A DNA stretch of 64,000 nucleotides from Anderseniella sp963759095 (GTDB lineage Bacteria; Pseudomonadota; Alphaproteobacteria; Rhizobiales; Aestuariivirgaceae). Positions 16,201-26,530 of this stretch are shown here, piece after piece. The position numbers and the translations under genes were made by a program. Within the stretch, counting starts at the first letter, position 1. Every line of letters starts with the position of its first letter. The DNA is taken from the NCBI GenBank assembly GCA_963759095.1, contig CAVWYF010000013.1, forward strand, positions 1-64,000, in the 5' to 3' direction. Below the pieces are notes generated by a model. It saw nothing but the letters and a program-made list of their open reading frames with translations. It was not told where the DNA came from and searched no databases.

Positions 16201-18657
16201 TTAAACCTTGGCGATCCAGTGGACATTGAAGGTGCCAGCTGTCACATCCGCGCCAGCTGCGTTGTGGATCCGCACGGTTATGGCGGTAGCGCCATATTCG
16301 ACAATCTCAGCTTCATTGACGCTGTCACCACGCACATCGGCCAGGGCGAATGTCGGCGTTTCCGTTAAACCGTGGGTAATGGTGCCCTGTCCGCTGCCGT
16401 TGGGCGATATCGACGCCATGCCGTAGTTCTCACTCAACCCAGATGTGATGCCGGACGCATTGTGGTTCCTGATATTCTTCCCGGACACCGTGCCGCCGAA
16501 CGAGGTCTTTGAGAACTTGCAATTGTCAAACCGGATATCATTTTCGGATCCGGCGAAGGCCACGTTTTCGTTTACCGATGCCGACAAAAACTGACAGTGA
16601 GAAAAGGAAATATTATCGCTGGTGTTGCCAGATAGGAAACGCACTTCCCAGGCCCCCCCGACGGCATCCCGGTTCCAGTTGTCGAAGATGCAGCCGGAAA
16701 AAACGGAATTTGACAGGGCGCTGGATGGGTTGATTTGTATAGCATCCTCGTTGCCACCGTCGAAGTCACACGCACTGAATGTAAACTTCTCACTTGTTGC
16801 AGCAACAAAGACGATGCCTTTCAGGCGTGGCCGGATGAACCCGCAATCCACAAACGTGATATCTTTTAGCAACCCAGTATGCGGAGGCGATGACACGGCA
16901 TCAGTCACAAATAGCAGGAAATCTGACTGCTCGACATTACCGTCAATGTAGGTTCCATGGACGAAAATGTGTTGAATATTGGCTACGTCATCAAACGGGC
17001 TCAACTGAATGGCATACTTAGTAAACCCGATGTGACTGTTCGAAATGTAAAGGCCATCAACGCCGGTCACCAAGAGTCCGACATCGATATAGGCTTCGCC
17101 AATGTCAGTCTTGAGCTGCACATTGTCCATGTAGATGCTGGCATTCTGCGTCCTGACAGCCAACCCATCATCCCATGGATCCATCTTGACCAGAGCGCTA
17201 CCCGGCGAAAGCGCTAAATACCGCTGTCCACTCTGCACATCAATGTCGGACATCCACAAGTTATCGCAACCGTTCAGGTGTATTCCGATAAACCCGTCCT
17301 GCAAACTGACGTTGGAGATATACATTCTGCTGGCACGGGTGACGTGGATAAGCGCCCCAGTCGTCACCGCATTGGTTTTGCACAGGACGTAGAAGTCGCG
17401 CAACTGAATCCCGATGATCTTGGTTGTATCAGGGTTGGAACTTACGATCGTCAGGAAATTTCCGTAATCAGCCGTCCGAATAAACATTGAGCTTTGGCCG
17501 TAGCCCTGCAGTGTGATCTGCGGACTGTTGATCGTCAGGGTTGCACTTACAAAATATCCGCCTGGCGGAAATAGGACCGTTGCCCCGCGAGTGAACGCCA
17601 ACACCAGACTTTCCGCATAATCAATTGCTGCTTGAATGGCAGTAGTGGCGTTGGTTAAGCCGTCAGCAACAGCACCAAACATTTGCGGTGTTGGTAAAGT
17701 TTCAGCCAATTCCCACCAGGTTGTATCATTCGTTTGTATCTTGCCTGCGTGGGATGGTTCGGAAACAACGCGCCTGTAAGACGCCCCGCCACCGTCACCT
17801 ACAGATGTGTATCCGGCAATGCGAACAAGATTGATGCTAGGCGCAATATCAGCAACCTCCAGCGCTGACTTCGTGTCGAAATCAACATCATCCACTAACG
17901 TGGGCGTTTGATCGTGCTTCGACCAATTTTCCAAATAAATCGAAGTCGATGCATTTTCGGTGGTGGCCACAACGTTGTCACCAGCCGCGAAATCTACGCC
18001 ATCAACCGTGCCGTCAACTGATACATAATAGAACCAGCCAGTTTGAGCCGCACCCGCACCGGGGAATATACCGGCTGACGCATCCCAATTGCCTTTATAG
18101 ACCATGCCATCTGAAAGTGCAGCAATGTCAGTCTCCATCTGATCCAGATCGATAGCTTGGCTGACAGTAATGTGACCAACCTTAGCTTGTTCTGCATCGG
18201 TGTAAGCGTTGGTATTGACCTCTGCTTCGTACAGGGCCTTGATTTCTGCACCTGTGAGAACAGTGGTGGCGACATCGACCCAAGCAATGTCGTCTGTACC
18301 AATGATAATCGGATCTGCAGACGTGCAGTAATACGAGCTGGCCCCAATGTTTCCTTCATTCACTCTTACCTGCGAACCATTGACCAGATCGCCTGCATCG
18401 ACACAGTCACTTGTGCGTTGCCATGAGTCAGAACTCGCGAGATAAATGCCGTTCTCTGATGCATCTGTTTGATCCTTTACCAACACCCGGTCGTCTGCAA
18501 CCACCGTAACGGTGTCCAACGTCTGTAGCCCAGCCAATGCAATGCTCGCTGTGGTTGCTACGCGACAAGGCACCTTTTGTGAAATCGTGGCGTTTTCACC
18601 ATTGGGTGTAGCGCCGGTGCCAAGGCCCGATGCTCTGTCAGTGATAGTGGATGGCAT
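16201..18657 (-). CDS. Phage tailspike with pectate-lyase-like beta-helix
   Basis: An 818-residue receptor-binding protein. The N-terminal region (to about 290) has the fibre repeat 'ENGIYLASSDSWQRTSDC' and an 'AAQTGWFYYVSVDGTVDG' block. From about 320 ('FGAVADGLTNATTAIQAAID', 'VLFPPGGYFV') a right-handed beta-helix rich in short I/V-x-N/D-x strands runs to about 740. A small beta-sandwich closes the chain (GQGTITHGLTETPTF to the end). It likely binds and cuts surface polysaccharide. The ATG at 18657 (after AAGG, 7-nt spacing) is preferred over 18678, which lies in a terminator tail. Confidence 0.85.
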   Translation of the reverse strand: MPSTITDRASGLGTGATPNGENATISQKVPCRVATTASIALAGLQTLDTVTVVADDRVLVKDQTDASENGIYLASSDSWQRTSDCVDAGDLVNGSQVRVNEGNIGASSYYCTSADPIIIGTDDIAWVDVATTVLTGAEIKALYEAEVNTNAYTDAEQAKVGHITVSQAIDLDQMETDIAALSDGMVYKGNWDASAGIFPGAGAAQTGWFYYVSVDGTVDGVDFAAGDNVVATTENASTSIYLENWSKHDQTPTLVDDVDFDTKSALEVADIAPSINLVRIAGYTSVGDGGGASYRRVVSEPSHAGKIQTNDTTWWELAETLPTPQMFGAVADGLTNATTAIQAAIDYAESLVLAFTRGATVLFPPGGYFVSATLTINSPQITLQGYGQSSMFIRTADYGNFLTIVSSNPDTTKIIGIQLRDFYVLCKTNAVTTGALIHVTRASRMYISNVSLQDGFIGIHLNGCDNLWMSDIDVQSGQRYLALSPGSALVKMDPWDDGLAVRTQNASIYMDNVQLKTDIGEAYIDVGLLVTGVDGLYISNSHIGFTKYAIQLSPFDDVANIQHIFVHGTYIDGNVEQSDFLLFVTDAVSSPPHTGLLKDITFVDCGFIRPRLKGIVFVAATSEKFTFSACDFDGGNEDAIQINPSSALSNSVFSGCIFDNWNRDAVGGAWEVRFLSGNTSDNISFSHCQFLSASVNENVAFAGSENDIRFDNCKFSKTSFGGTVSGKNIRNHNASGITSGLSENYGMASISPNGSGQGTITHGLTETPTFALADVRGDSVNEAEIVEYGATAITVRIHNAAGADVTAGTFNVHWIAKV

Positions 18658-18684
18658 GAAAATACCTTGTGAGTTCATAGAAAA

Positions 18685-18706
18685 AGGCCGCTCGCAAGAA
18701 CGGCCT
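18685..18706 (-). terminator. Intrinsic terminator between sulfotransferase and tailspike
   Basis: On the minus strand AGGCCG-10 nt-CGGCCT is followed immediately by TTTTTC (18684-18680). It lies between the end of the sulfotransferase gene and the tailspike start. An internal terminator in a late operon is characteristic of moron insertions. Confidence 0.7.
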
Positions 18707-18734
18707 CTACATTTGAGCAGGTGTCGAGATTTGG

Positions 18735-19412
18735 TTATTGGCGAATCTCAGCAATCTCATTGTGTCGAACCCGCAAGGGTTCCCCTTTTGGCTTTCGCAT
18801 AATCGCATCATATAAAATGAAGTCGTTTTCAAACACGTCCCTTACCCGATCCAACAAAGCCTGCTTCACTGGCCCAATATCTTGTTGTTCGGAAACATTT
18901 TTCATAGGGATTTCAATATTTTGCCCAACTTTAGACGATAGGTGTTTAGCAAGGTCGTCGAGTCTCTCGAACGAAAACAACAAGTCAATTCCTATCTTCC
19001 TTCTTGGGTTGAGGATAAAGCTTGAAGAGCGTGTCACCACAAATCTCTTTGTTTCACCTCCGCAAACACCTTCAAGAAAGTCGCTAAATGACATATTGTA
19101 TGTGTTGCGCCAATGATCGACATGACCCGCCTTTTCCACGCCGGAACGGCGCAGATATTTGTAATAACTACCCAACATATCGAACGGCTCACGCACAACT
19201 GCAATTCGTTCAAGAACGTTAGCGTCCAACCCACTGCGCTTCCTAAGAAAGGGTTCAAAATACTCTTCATAATCCGCCACGGTCATATGCTTCACGCCAC
19301 CGTTGCCATCAAGTATGCATTCTGAGACGTGCCGAAGGGCAAAGTTTATTGAAGTTGATGCGCTCTTTGGCACGTCGAACATCACATACTTGTGCCTGAA
19401 AGAAATCCGCAT
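18735..19412 (-). CDS. Sulfotransferase-family protein (prophage moron)
   Basis: A 225-residue protein with both PAPS-binding elements: a 5'-phosphosulfate loop, 'FDVPKSASTSINFALR' (12-27), and a 3'-phosphate element, 'VVREPFDMLGSYYKYL' (71-86, Arg73/Ser81). This is the layout of Golgi-type carbohydrate sulfotransferases. It should transfer sulfate to a glycan or lipid; the acceptor is unknown. It lies between tail genes with its own terminator, and its codon and base use appear more A/T-rich than its neighbours by eye. It may alter the host surface or the phage's own glycans. Confidence 0.75.
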   Translation of the reverse strand: MRISFRHKYVMFDVPKSASTSINFALRHVSECILDGNGGVKHMTVADYEEYFEPFLRKRSGLDANVLERIAVVREPFDMLGSYYKYLRRSGVEKAGHVDHWRNTYNMSFSDFLEGVCGGETKRFVVTRSSSFILNPRRKIGIDLLFSFERLDDLAKHLSSKVGQNIEIPMKNVSEQQDIGPVKQALLDRVRDVFENDFILYDAIMRKPKGEPLRVRHNEIAEIRQ

Positions 19413-19685
19413 TCTTGGCCAAAATTCCCAATCCTGTTTGCTTATGTACTGAGATTGTCACAAGAAATCCAAAACCTCCAGTGCGTGTTGACAGCACCCT
19501 AGTTGCTGATCTGCTGAGCAACCCTGCGCCCCGCAATTGATTTTGAAAATCATGCAACGTTGTTTGTCATCAAATATGTTGTCCCCTATCATCTCAGTCA
19601 CTAGGTGCCCCTTGCCTGGCCTGGCCTGGCCTGGCCTGGAAACTGTTCGCAACACAACGGAAATCTCAACCCGCCTGTTGTGGAA
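19413..19685. other. Gene-free gap upstream of the sulfotransferase gene
   Basis: 273 nt without a convincing gene. It carries the CCTGG repeat array and should hold the sulfotransferase promoter (minus). A poor sigma-70-like pair could be drawn around the TTGGAT and TACATA sequences, but support is weak. Confidence 0.4.
19615..19639. repeat. Five tandem copies of CCTGG
   Basis: Five perfect, contiguous 5-bp units CCTGG (19615-19639), each a potential CCWGG methylation site, in the non-coding gap between the internal virion protein gene and the sulfotransferase gene. A 5-bp unit outside coding sequence could vary in number by slippage. Confidence 0.9.
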
Positions 19686-21710
19686 CTACCTGTCTGACTT
19701 GGGTTCAATCTTGCCGAGCGACCTGCGCTGGGTCAGGGACTTCATCAACGCGCCAACGTGACGGGCCATGTCGCTGCTGAGGGCTCTGGCCTTGCCGATG
19801 GAGTAGGCAATCACATCGTCGGCAAACTCACCGTATTGCTCGCTGATATCGGCATTCATTTGGCGAACCGTGGCGGCCACATCGTCGGTTTTTGAGTTGT
19901 CCAACTCGGTCGGAATCCGGGTCAGCGCCTTGCCGATTTCGAAAGCCCATTCATCCGGCACCGGAGCGACAGATGCCTTTGCAACGCCAAGTGCTGATTG
20001 TGTGGCCATCATTTCCCGCACCAGCGCCTGAACTTTTTGCGGTGACGTGGTGCTCAGGTCCTGAGCTTCAGACAACGCGTGGCGAACAGACGGCACGCGC
20101 ATGGCAGCGCGGACCGGATTGTCTCTTCGTTCACGCCTTATCTCGCTGGCCTGCCGGGACACCCGCTCATAAACCGCCTGCCTGCGTGCAAAGCCGTCAT
20201 CCCCAGGCTCAGGCCGGTAGGCTTCAACCAACTGCATAATCTGCTCATCGGGCAAGCTCGGCATATTCTGCGTTTTTGCAGCTACACTGGCCGCGTCCTG
20301 CCTGGCATCGAGCCATTGCCGGTGTTTTTCCGGCCCCAGTTCCCTCAGCACATGGTCCGGGTCAATATCTGCGTATCTGCCGTTTGAAAAGGCAGAGCGG
20401 ATGTCTGACCGGATGCCTTGTCCAAGCTGCCTTGTATAGATCCTGTCGGCCAGAGCACGCCTGCTATCGTGGTGTTCAAGCTCACGGTCGGCCGCCTCAA
20501 GCAGATCTGACTTCTGGACAGGGTCCAGTACATCGGCCCATGCGGGACGCCGGGCAATCTGCTCGTAAGGAGTGGCGCCCTCACCACGCAAAATCGCTGC
20601 TTCCTGAAGCCTGACCTGTCGATTGACACCACCGTCTTCATCGCCGTCAGCTGCAATGGCTGCAGCAATCGCGTCCATATCACCGGATTTAACCGCCTCT
20701 GCCACCTTATCCGGCAGGTAGCCTTCGCGGTAACCCACAGAAACCAGCGCCGCGCGAAGATGCGGTGCAAGACGATCAAAGACCTTTCCGCCGATTTGCT
20801 TGTCAACGCCGGACAGGAATTGATCGGCGCGGCGGTTCACATCCCTGTCAGCATCCGCACGTGAAACAGTCATGCCGGGTACGACTTTTTCAACCGTGCC
20901 ATCTTCGCGTGTGACGGTGTCAGAGCCATATCCGGCCCGGTTTGAATGCCCGTGCCAGTAAGGCGTCGAGCGAAACCTGTGCAACTGCCTGATCAGCCCG
21001 GCCGGGCCCGGCTGTTCGCCTCTCAGAATCGACACAGCCAGAGCCGGATCCTGCTTTGTGATCTCCGCGATTTTCACGGATGCATATTGCTGTGCATAGC
21101 CGACACTTCGGCCAGCGGCTTCCTCTACTGAAACAACGCCTGTATCAACCATGTCCTGCAGTGTTGCACGCACACCACCCATGACCGCTTTTCCGTCCTC
21201 GTCAGGCTGCGATGCAGCAATGTCGACCTGCCGGACCAGAGACCTGTCGGCTTCGGCACGTTTGACACTCAGTCCGGTTTCACGGGCCAGCGTGCCGATG
21301 CTGATACCAACTTGTGCCAGATCATCCTGTGTCTCTGCCATGAACTGCTGGCGCACCCGAGGATCAGAAATGCCCTGCGCCGCCTGTTTCTGCCAAACGG
21401 CTGCGCGGGTCTCAAAAGTCTTGCTCCACCTGTCATAGTCGGGGTTTTGGTCGCGCGTGTAGCTTTTCTGTTCGGCAAGCAGGCTTGAGGTCCATTGCGA
21501 GCGGGCACTTGCCAGTTCAAGCGCGGAGCGCTGCTGCTCGACCTTTTCCTGTTGTTGTTGACGAGCTGCCTGCTTTCCGGCGACCTCAAACAACTGCTTA
21601 CCGGTGCGTTGCATGACCGGGCTCACAAAGTCACGCGGGGCAGATACGATGCCGCCGGTTGAGCGCGGCACGCCCTGGCGCAGTTTGTCTCGTGTCGGGA
21701 TTCTGGGCAT
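19686..21710 (-). CDS. Phage internal virion protein with lysozyme-like domain
   Basis: A 674-residue protein at the position of T7 gp15/gp16. Residues 40-160 are Gln-, Arg- and Ala-rich helices. Residues about 240-376 form a phage lysozyme-like domain (STPYWHGHSNRAGYGSDTVT, 'SRADADRDVNRRADQF', 'LVSVGYREGYLP', 'GGVNRQVRLQEAAIL'). The C-terminal half is helical and charged. It is probably ejected with the DNA and opens a hole in peptidoglycan. Unlike its two upstream neighbours it is intact. Confidence 0.8.
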   Translation of the reverse strand: MPRIPTRDKLRQGVPRSTGGIVSAPRDFVSPVMQRTGKQLFEVAGKQAARQQQQEKVEQQRSALELASARSQWTSSLLAEQKSYTRDQNPDYDRWSKTFETRAAVWQKQAAQGISDPRVRQQFMAETQDDLAQVGISIGTLARETGLSVKRAEADRSLVRQVDIAASQPDEDGKAVMGGVRATLQDMVDTGVVSVEEAAGRSVGYAQQYASVKIAEITKQDPALAVSILRGEQPGPAGLIRQLHRFRSTPYWHGHSNRAGYGSDTVTREDGTVEKVVPGMTVSRADADRDVNRRADQFLSGVDKQIGGKVFDRLAPHLRAALVSVGYREGYLPDKVAEAVKSGDMDAIAAAIAADGDEDGGVNRQVRLQEAAILRGEGATPYEQIARRPAWADVLDPVQKSDLLEAADRELEHHDSRRALADRIYTRQLGQGIRSDIRSAFSNGRYADIDPDHVLRELGPEKHRQWLDARQDAASVAAKTQNMPSLPDEQIMQLVEAYRPEPGDDGFARRQAVYERVSRQASEIRRERRDNPVRAAMRVPSVRHALSEAQDLSTTSPQKVQALVREMMATQSALGVAKASVAPVPDEWAFEIGKALTRIPTELDNSKTDDVAATVRQMNADISEQYGEFADDVIAYSIGKARALSSDMARHVGALMKSLTQRRSLGKIEPKSDR

Positions 21711-21713
21711 GGC

Positions 21714-22270
21714 CTATCTCGCCATCTTGTACAGACTGCCCGCAGCTCCGCCGGCAGCACCAATGATTGACCCGGTCAGGGCACTGCGGCCGTCAGCCCG
21801 CCGGGCGGCAGCGCTGGCATAGGCTTTGTTGCGGCCGGTACTGCCCTGATAGAGTTCAAGCATGGAATTGTAGTTGCCCTGTTGTTCAACACCCTGCATC
21901 AGGCTGGTGATGGAGGCATCGCCTGCCCCGCCGCCTGACGCAGCCGCGACCGCCTGAATGCGCGACTGGGCAAGTTCCTTTCCCGGCGGGCCTGCATGGC
22001 CCGACGCTGGCCGATTGCCTGCTCCTCATCGCCTTTGGCCTTCAATTGCCTGGCCTCGGCTTCCGCGCCGGCTTTGGCTTGCAATCCACCATAGAGCGTA
22101 CCTGCCGCGCTGAGCCCGGTACTGAGCAGGCCCAGTGTGGAAATCGCACTGCCCGCCGACGCGGCAGCACCCCCGGCTGCTGCAGCACCAGCCGCTGCAG
22201 TGCCTACAGTTCCTGCCGACGCTGCGGATGTGCCGATGGCGGCTGTGAGTGCGATAAGTGTTTCTGCCAT
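21714..22270 (-). pseudogene. Internal virion protein (gp14-like), frameshifted
   Basis: The N-terminal part (from ATG 22270, SD-like AGGG) has an Ala/Gly-rich hydrophobic region and 'GDEEQAIGQRRAMQARRE', then runs out of frame to a stop at 21899. The other frame continues the family sequence ('AQSRIQAVAAASGGGAGD', 'ITSLMQGVEQQGNYNSML') to a stop at 21714. The switch is near 21976-21984 (GGGAAAGG); one extra A would restore a protein of about 185 residues. It could be a sequencing indel or real decay. Confidence 0.7.
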
Positions 22271-22626
22271 TTCAATACCCTGTTGCCTTGCCGGACTTCG
22301 CCTGTGTCGCGAAACCCGAGCCATTCAAGCCATCTCGACCCGTTGAGTTCTGACCGGTCCTCGATTGTGTAAAGTTCGTCGCACGCAGCCTGTGCTGCCC
22401 TGACCAGGCGTGCAGACCAGCGCGCGATCAGCGTTTTGTGTGCCTTGATCCCGCTGTCGCCTTCAAAACACACCCAGGGCCGGTTTTCGTCACCCCAGAC
22501 CACCCATCCTGCGCCAATGATGACGCCCGTCTCATATTCCGCCACAATACCGATGAACCACATGGGCGCCACGACGCGGCAGAACTTTCGGACATCGCTG
22601 GGCCTCGCCTCCCTTACGATCAGCAT
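22204..22626 (-). CDS. Phage GNAT-like protein (T7 gp13-like)
   Basis: 140 residues from ATG 22626, which overlaps the stop of the tail-tube B frame (TGATG). The fold resembles GNAT acetyltransferases ('REARPSDVRKFCRVV', 'GVIIGAGWVVWGDE', 'DRSELNGSRWLEWLGFRDTGE'). Proteins of this type sit at the gp13 position in T7-like genomes; catalytic activity is doubtful. The ORF upstream of 22626 lies in another gene and is ignored. Confidence 0.7.
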   Translation of the reverse strand: MLIVREARPSDVRKFCRVVAPMWFIGIVAEYETGVIIGAGWVVWGDENRPWVCFEGDSGIKAHKTLIARWSARLVRAAQAACDELYTIEDRSELNGSRWLEWLGFRDTGEVRQGNRVLKWQKHLSHSQPPSAHPQRRQEL

Positions 22627-25344
22627 CAATTCGCCTCCATGGTCAGCGAAAGGCTCAGCACCGTGCATGGCAAAGGCGCCTGCCCGGCCAGGCACAGCCT
22701 TGTGTCGGTATCCCAGTTGCCGGGGATGCAATAGGACTGGGCATCGTAGGTCTCCAGCACCGTGTTGGCATCCAGCGTTTCGCCCGCAAACGACAAGGGC
22801 AGGTAATCCATTGTGTCAAACGTCTGGCCTGCCCTGATGCCCCTGATGTGCGTCCTGTAGAGGATCGGCGCCACGTCGCGGAGTGTCTTGCGCCGCGACA
22901 GGGGCGCACCGTCGCGAACCCCGTACGCCAGCTTGGCGGATCGCCATTGCCAGTCATATGACAGCCCGGCAACGACCGTGCCGCTGACCGGCTCAGGCAG
23001 TATGATCTGACCCGATGAGACAGTGAATGTTGCCGGTGCATCGCCATCCATGACCGCCTGGCCGGCGGCCCATACCACAACTTGCGCACCTTCGAGATGG
23101 GACAGCCCGGCTACCGTGTCAGATGCGACCAGGGTTTGCGTTACATAGCTGTCGGCCATGTAGTTGTGGTTTCCGCCCTGGGCCTGGGTTGTCATAGGCC
23201 AGCCGCTCCACATAGCGCCTGGTCCCGCCATTGATGGTGCGCGCGACCACCATGAAGACGTCATCGTCTTCCACATTGGGCAGAATGGCTACGTCTTCGA
23301 TCAGCCCGTCCGTCTCAAAGGTAAACCAGGACAGAACGTCTTCGGAGCGTTCATAGGTCAGCATGGCGCAGGTGCCGTCATTGAGCACGAACCAGATGCG
23401 GGTATCGGGCTGGCGCTGCACGGCCAACAACTTCACACCGGCACTGAGCACGGTCGGGTGAAACCGGCTGATTTCCGACGATGAATAGTCCTGCGCATCA
23501 ATCGTATAAGACAGGTCATAAGCACGCTTGCCTGAGCGCTGCACAAAAATCGCGGAGCGATCAATCTTGATCGCCTGCACATCGGCAGAGCCTTGTGTGG
23601 AGGCATCCTTGATGGAGAAATTGGACGGTGTCATCGGTTCGTCAAAAGATGAAGACCTGCCAACCGGCTCCGCACCTGATGTTCCAATGCACAGCCGGGC
23701 CAGACCAAGTATCCAGTTGACTGCGTTCACGGCACCGGTCGCTACGGACCTGATCACAGGCCCGCTGTCGCCGTCCTGTTCCAGGTCAAAGCTGTCAAAG
23801 CCATCCGAGACGGAACCGAACAACTTGTCAGCTCCACCCCACCATAACCGGCCTTCAAACAACGCCACGGCAGACGGCCAGCTGCGCAAGGTCGAGAACT
23901 GTCCTTCCGACCAGTCATTGGCAACTTCGTCGGCATGTATTCTGGACATGACTTCATAGTCCGCAGACGTCGATGAATTGATGCCGGTGATCAACACATA
24001 GCCATCGCCGCCACCGCCGCCCGAGTATGTCGCCGTAATGACTGCTGTGCCGGAGGTATAATCATCCGAATTGAACCCGAGCCTGCACAGGACAACCGTG
24101 TTCGCAGACCCCGGCGTTCTCGTAATGCTCTGGTTGGTGGTATAAAACTCAACCCGCCGCCACGTTTCGCCGTCGTCTTCGGAAATTTGCAGCCCGATAC
24201 GCCCGACCCACGTTCCGGTAATCGAGATAACGACATCACGCTCGTTGGTGTTTTCGTTGGCCCCATCGGAATCAATGTCGTACCTGGAATTGCCTGACAC
24301 CCGAATGGTGTCCGTGTATCTGTCCGGGCCAGATAATGACGCTCCCACAATGGTCTGCTGGTGCGTAATCCGGAACACTGATCCAACATGACCAGACTTG
24401 AAGAAAGGTGCGGACGCCGTAAGGGTCCCGTTACCGGTGCGCGCTGATGGTGTAAGCGTCAGGTCTGCTGTTTTTCCTCTGAACGGACCATCTACAAACT
24501 GATAGTCTGTGAAAGACCATGATGTTTCTGCCCTGCGCTCAATCCGCATCGGCTGATAAGCCTGGTCGGATGATGTCACAAAGATCACATCACCGGACTG
24601 CGAATATCTCAGCTTGAACAGATCAGCCGCGGCCCAGGATGTTACCAGTTCCATGACGCCTGACGCGGCAATGGACACATCGGATACGATACGACTTGCC
24701 TCGCTTTCCGCGGAGAGCTGCACGTAATAAGTGCCGGACACAGGCGTGAACGCAATCGAGTGAAACCCGGTTTTCAATTCGGTTTCGGTTATGTACTCAT
24801 CGCCGCCATCGGTGGAGCCGCACCGGAATTTCACCGGGCCGCGGTCAACAGTAACTTCAATCGCATGTTCGACATTCTGGTCAGGCACAGACACTGTGTC
24901 AGACCGCTTAGCGAGAGTTGTTCCACCTCTGACAGGTGTCTGAAGAGTCAATACGCCGCCAGAGATTGTTGACACTCCGCCACCGGTTGTCGACAGCGTC
25001 CAGCCGGTTGAGGCACCAAAATCCCCATTGGTCACAACAGTGGAAACAGCAGCCCTTGAAATGAGTTCTCCAGCGACGCGAACCCGCAACTTTTGATCCG
25101 ACAATTCCACAAGGGCAGTATCAGTTGCCGAGAAGATGAATGGAATGTTGCGCGCCTCGCCATCGCCGTCTGTCGACGAAAGATAAGCAAGTCCGGGGCG
25201 TGCAGCCATCGGTCCGATCACACGCGGGAAACAGTTCTTCATCACCTCGGCCGAGATACGCATGCGCGACAGGTCAACGCGACCCAGCGCCAAGGGCGAC
25301 ACCTCACCGCCGTTCATGGCAAACAGATAGGATTTCTCGCGCAT
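22626..25344 (-). pseudogene. Tail tubular protein B (gp12-like), frameshifted near the C-terminus
   Basis: A large nozzle protein. The first frame starts 'MREKSYLFAMNGGEVSPLALGR', the classic N-terminus of this family, and stays open to 23119. The family continues in the +1 frame from about 23185 ('QAQGGNHNYMADSYV', 'GLSHLEGAQVVVWAAGQ') to a stop at 22626. The slip is at ACAACCCAGG; deleting one C joins both parts to about 905 residues. Start ATG 25344 overlaps the upstream stop (TGATG). Either an indel in the assembly or an inactivating mutation. Confidence 0.8.
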
Positions 25345-25991
25345 CACGCCTGCCTGTAATCAAGGCTTGAGCGATGGCTGGAAAACCGGTTGCTCATCCA
25401 GCGTCCCGGCCTGCTGGTCTGTGTCGGTTGCTGCAGCGCTTCAAACGTGTTTGCCTTGCCCAGCGCCATGGCCTTCAGCGACATGAGACTGCTCTGCAGT
25501 TCGGATGAGCCGGTCAGTTTCGGTACGATACGGCAGGCGAGTTCGGTGCATGCTGCCTCGGTAAGCCGTTCCGGCCACCTGCCCAGATCAAGCCCGTAAG
25601 CGGCATCACTGGAGGTGTAGCGCATGTAAAGCGGTGTCACGTCGGACCACAGGTAACCGCCCTCCATCAGATAGGCCCTGCCATCTGTGTGATAGTCCAG
25701 TGGCGGATCCAGGGTTTCAGAGGCAGACACTACATATTTGCGCACGAAATCTGCCGGTATGTCATGGGCATAGGCATAGCCGAAGGCAGGCGAGACACCA
25801 TTGTTCACTGTGATTTGGGTGGTGCGCATGGCATGGGTCCAGAAACCTGCTTCCATGAGCGATTGCAGCATTGGTCCATAGTGAATGTCGCACAATCTGC
25901 GGGCTTCATTATTTTCGCTCAGCGATGTCACCGGCGTCTGCCTGCAGTGCAGAATGGCGCGCTGATAGATCTCCAGCTTGCTGGTTGCCAT
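25344..25991 (-). CDS. Tail tubular protein A (gp11-like)
   Basis: A 215-residue adaptor protein that joins portal and nozzle in T7-like virions. Recognised by 'IYQRAILHCRQTPVTSLSEN', 'ARRLCDIHYGPMLQSLMEAG' and 'WPERLTEAACTELACRIV', all typical of the gp11 family. It precedes tail-tube B, as in T7, and the genes overlap. Intact. Confidence 0.85.
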   Translation of the reverse strand: MATSKLEIYQRAILHCRQTPVTSLSENNEARRLCDIHYGPMLQSLMEAGFWTHAMRTTQITVNNGVSPAFGYAYAHDIPADFVRKYVVSASETLDPPLDYHTDGRAYLMEGGYLWSDVTPLYMRYTSSDAAYGLDLGRWPERLTEAACTELACRIVPKLTGSSELQSSLMSLKAMALGKANTFEALQQPTQTSRPGRWMSNRFSSHRSSLDYRQA

Positions 25992-25995
25992 CGGT

Positions 25996-26499
25996 TTACG
26001 CTGCCGCCTTGCGGTTCATGGTACCAAGGTGGGTATCAAGGGCGCACTCGGCATCAACCCTGGTGGTCAGTCCGGCGAACAGGACAATGCCGTCAGGGTC
26101 GACCACCCGCCAGCCGTTCTGACCATTGGACTCGATAGTGTGCAGACCACGCAGGCGTTCGATCTCCGGCCGGCCCAGCGCCTTGACGTCATATTCGACA
26201 TGCCGCACCACGGCGACGCGCAGGTAATTGCGCCCTGCCTCCAGCACCCTGAGATCGGCTTCCCAGCGCAAGCGCTGATCAATGCAGGTAAGCAGCGATT
26301 TCGGCGTCACCCGGGCCGCATGATGGGCCCAGTAGGAAGGCTTGCAGATATCGTCCAGCTGGTCACCGTCGGGGATCTGCACCATGAACCTGCTTTCAAC
26401 ATGGCTGGCCAGTTGAAACACACTATGGCCGTTGGGGCATGTTTTGACAAAGGCAGTGGCATCGGTTGCAACCGGATTTGGGACAGGTTTTTTCGCCAT
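25996..26499 (-). CDS. Prophage protein of unknown function
   Basis: A 167-residue soluble protein with no signal or membrane segment, starting after an AAGGA about 10 nt upstream. Features seen: 'CPNGHSVFQLASHVESRFMV' near the N-terminus and 'WRVVDPDGIVLFAGLTTRVDAE' near the C-terminus. It lies where capsid genes would be in a T7-like genome, but it is far too small to be a capsid protein. Not recognised. Confidence 0.6.
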   Translation of the reverse strand: MAKKPVPNPVATDATAFVKTCPNGHSVFQLASHVESRFMVQIPDGDQLDDICKPSYWAHHAARVTPKSLLTCIDQRLRWEADLRVLEAGRNYLRVAVVRHVEYDVKALGRPEIERLRGLHTIESNGQNGWRVVDPDGIVLFAGLTTRVDAECALDTHLGTMNRKAAA

Positions 26500-26530
26500 T
26501 TTTCTGTGGGTTCCTTGTGATTGAAATGCA

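Noticed and set aside
21976..21984. Programmed -1 frameshift in the gp14-like gene
   Set aside because: GGGAAAGG is not a slippery heptamer in the reading phase of the upstream frame, so a mutation or sequencing indel is more likely.
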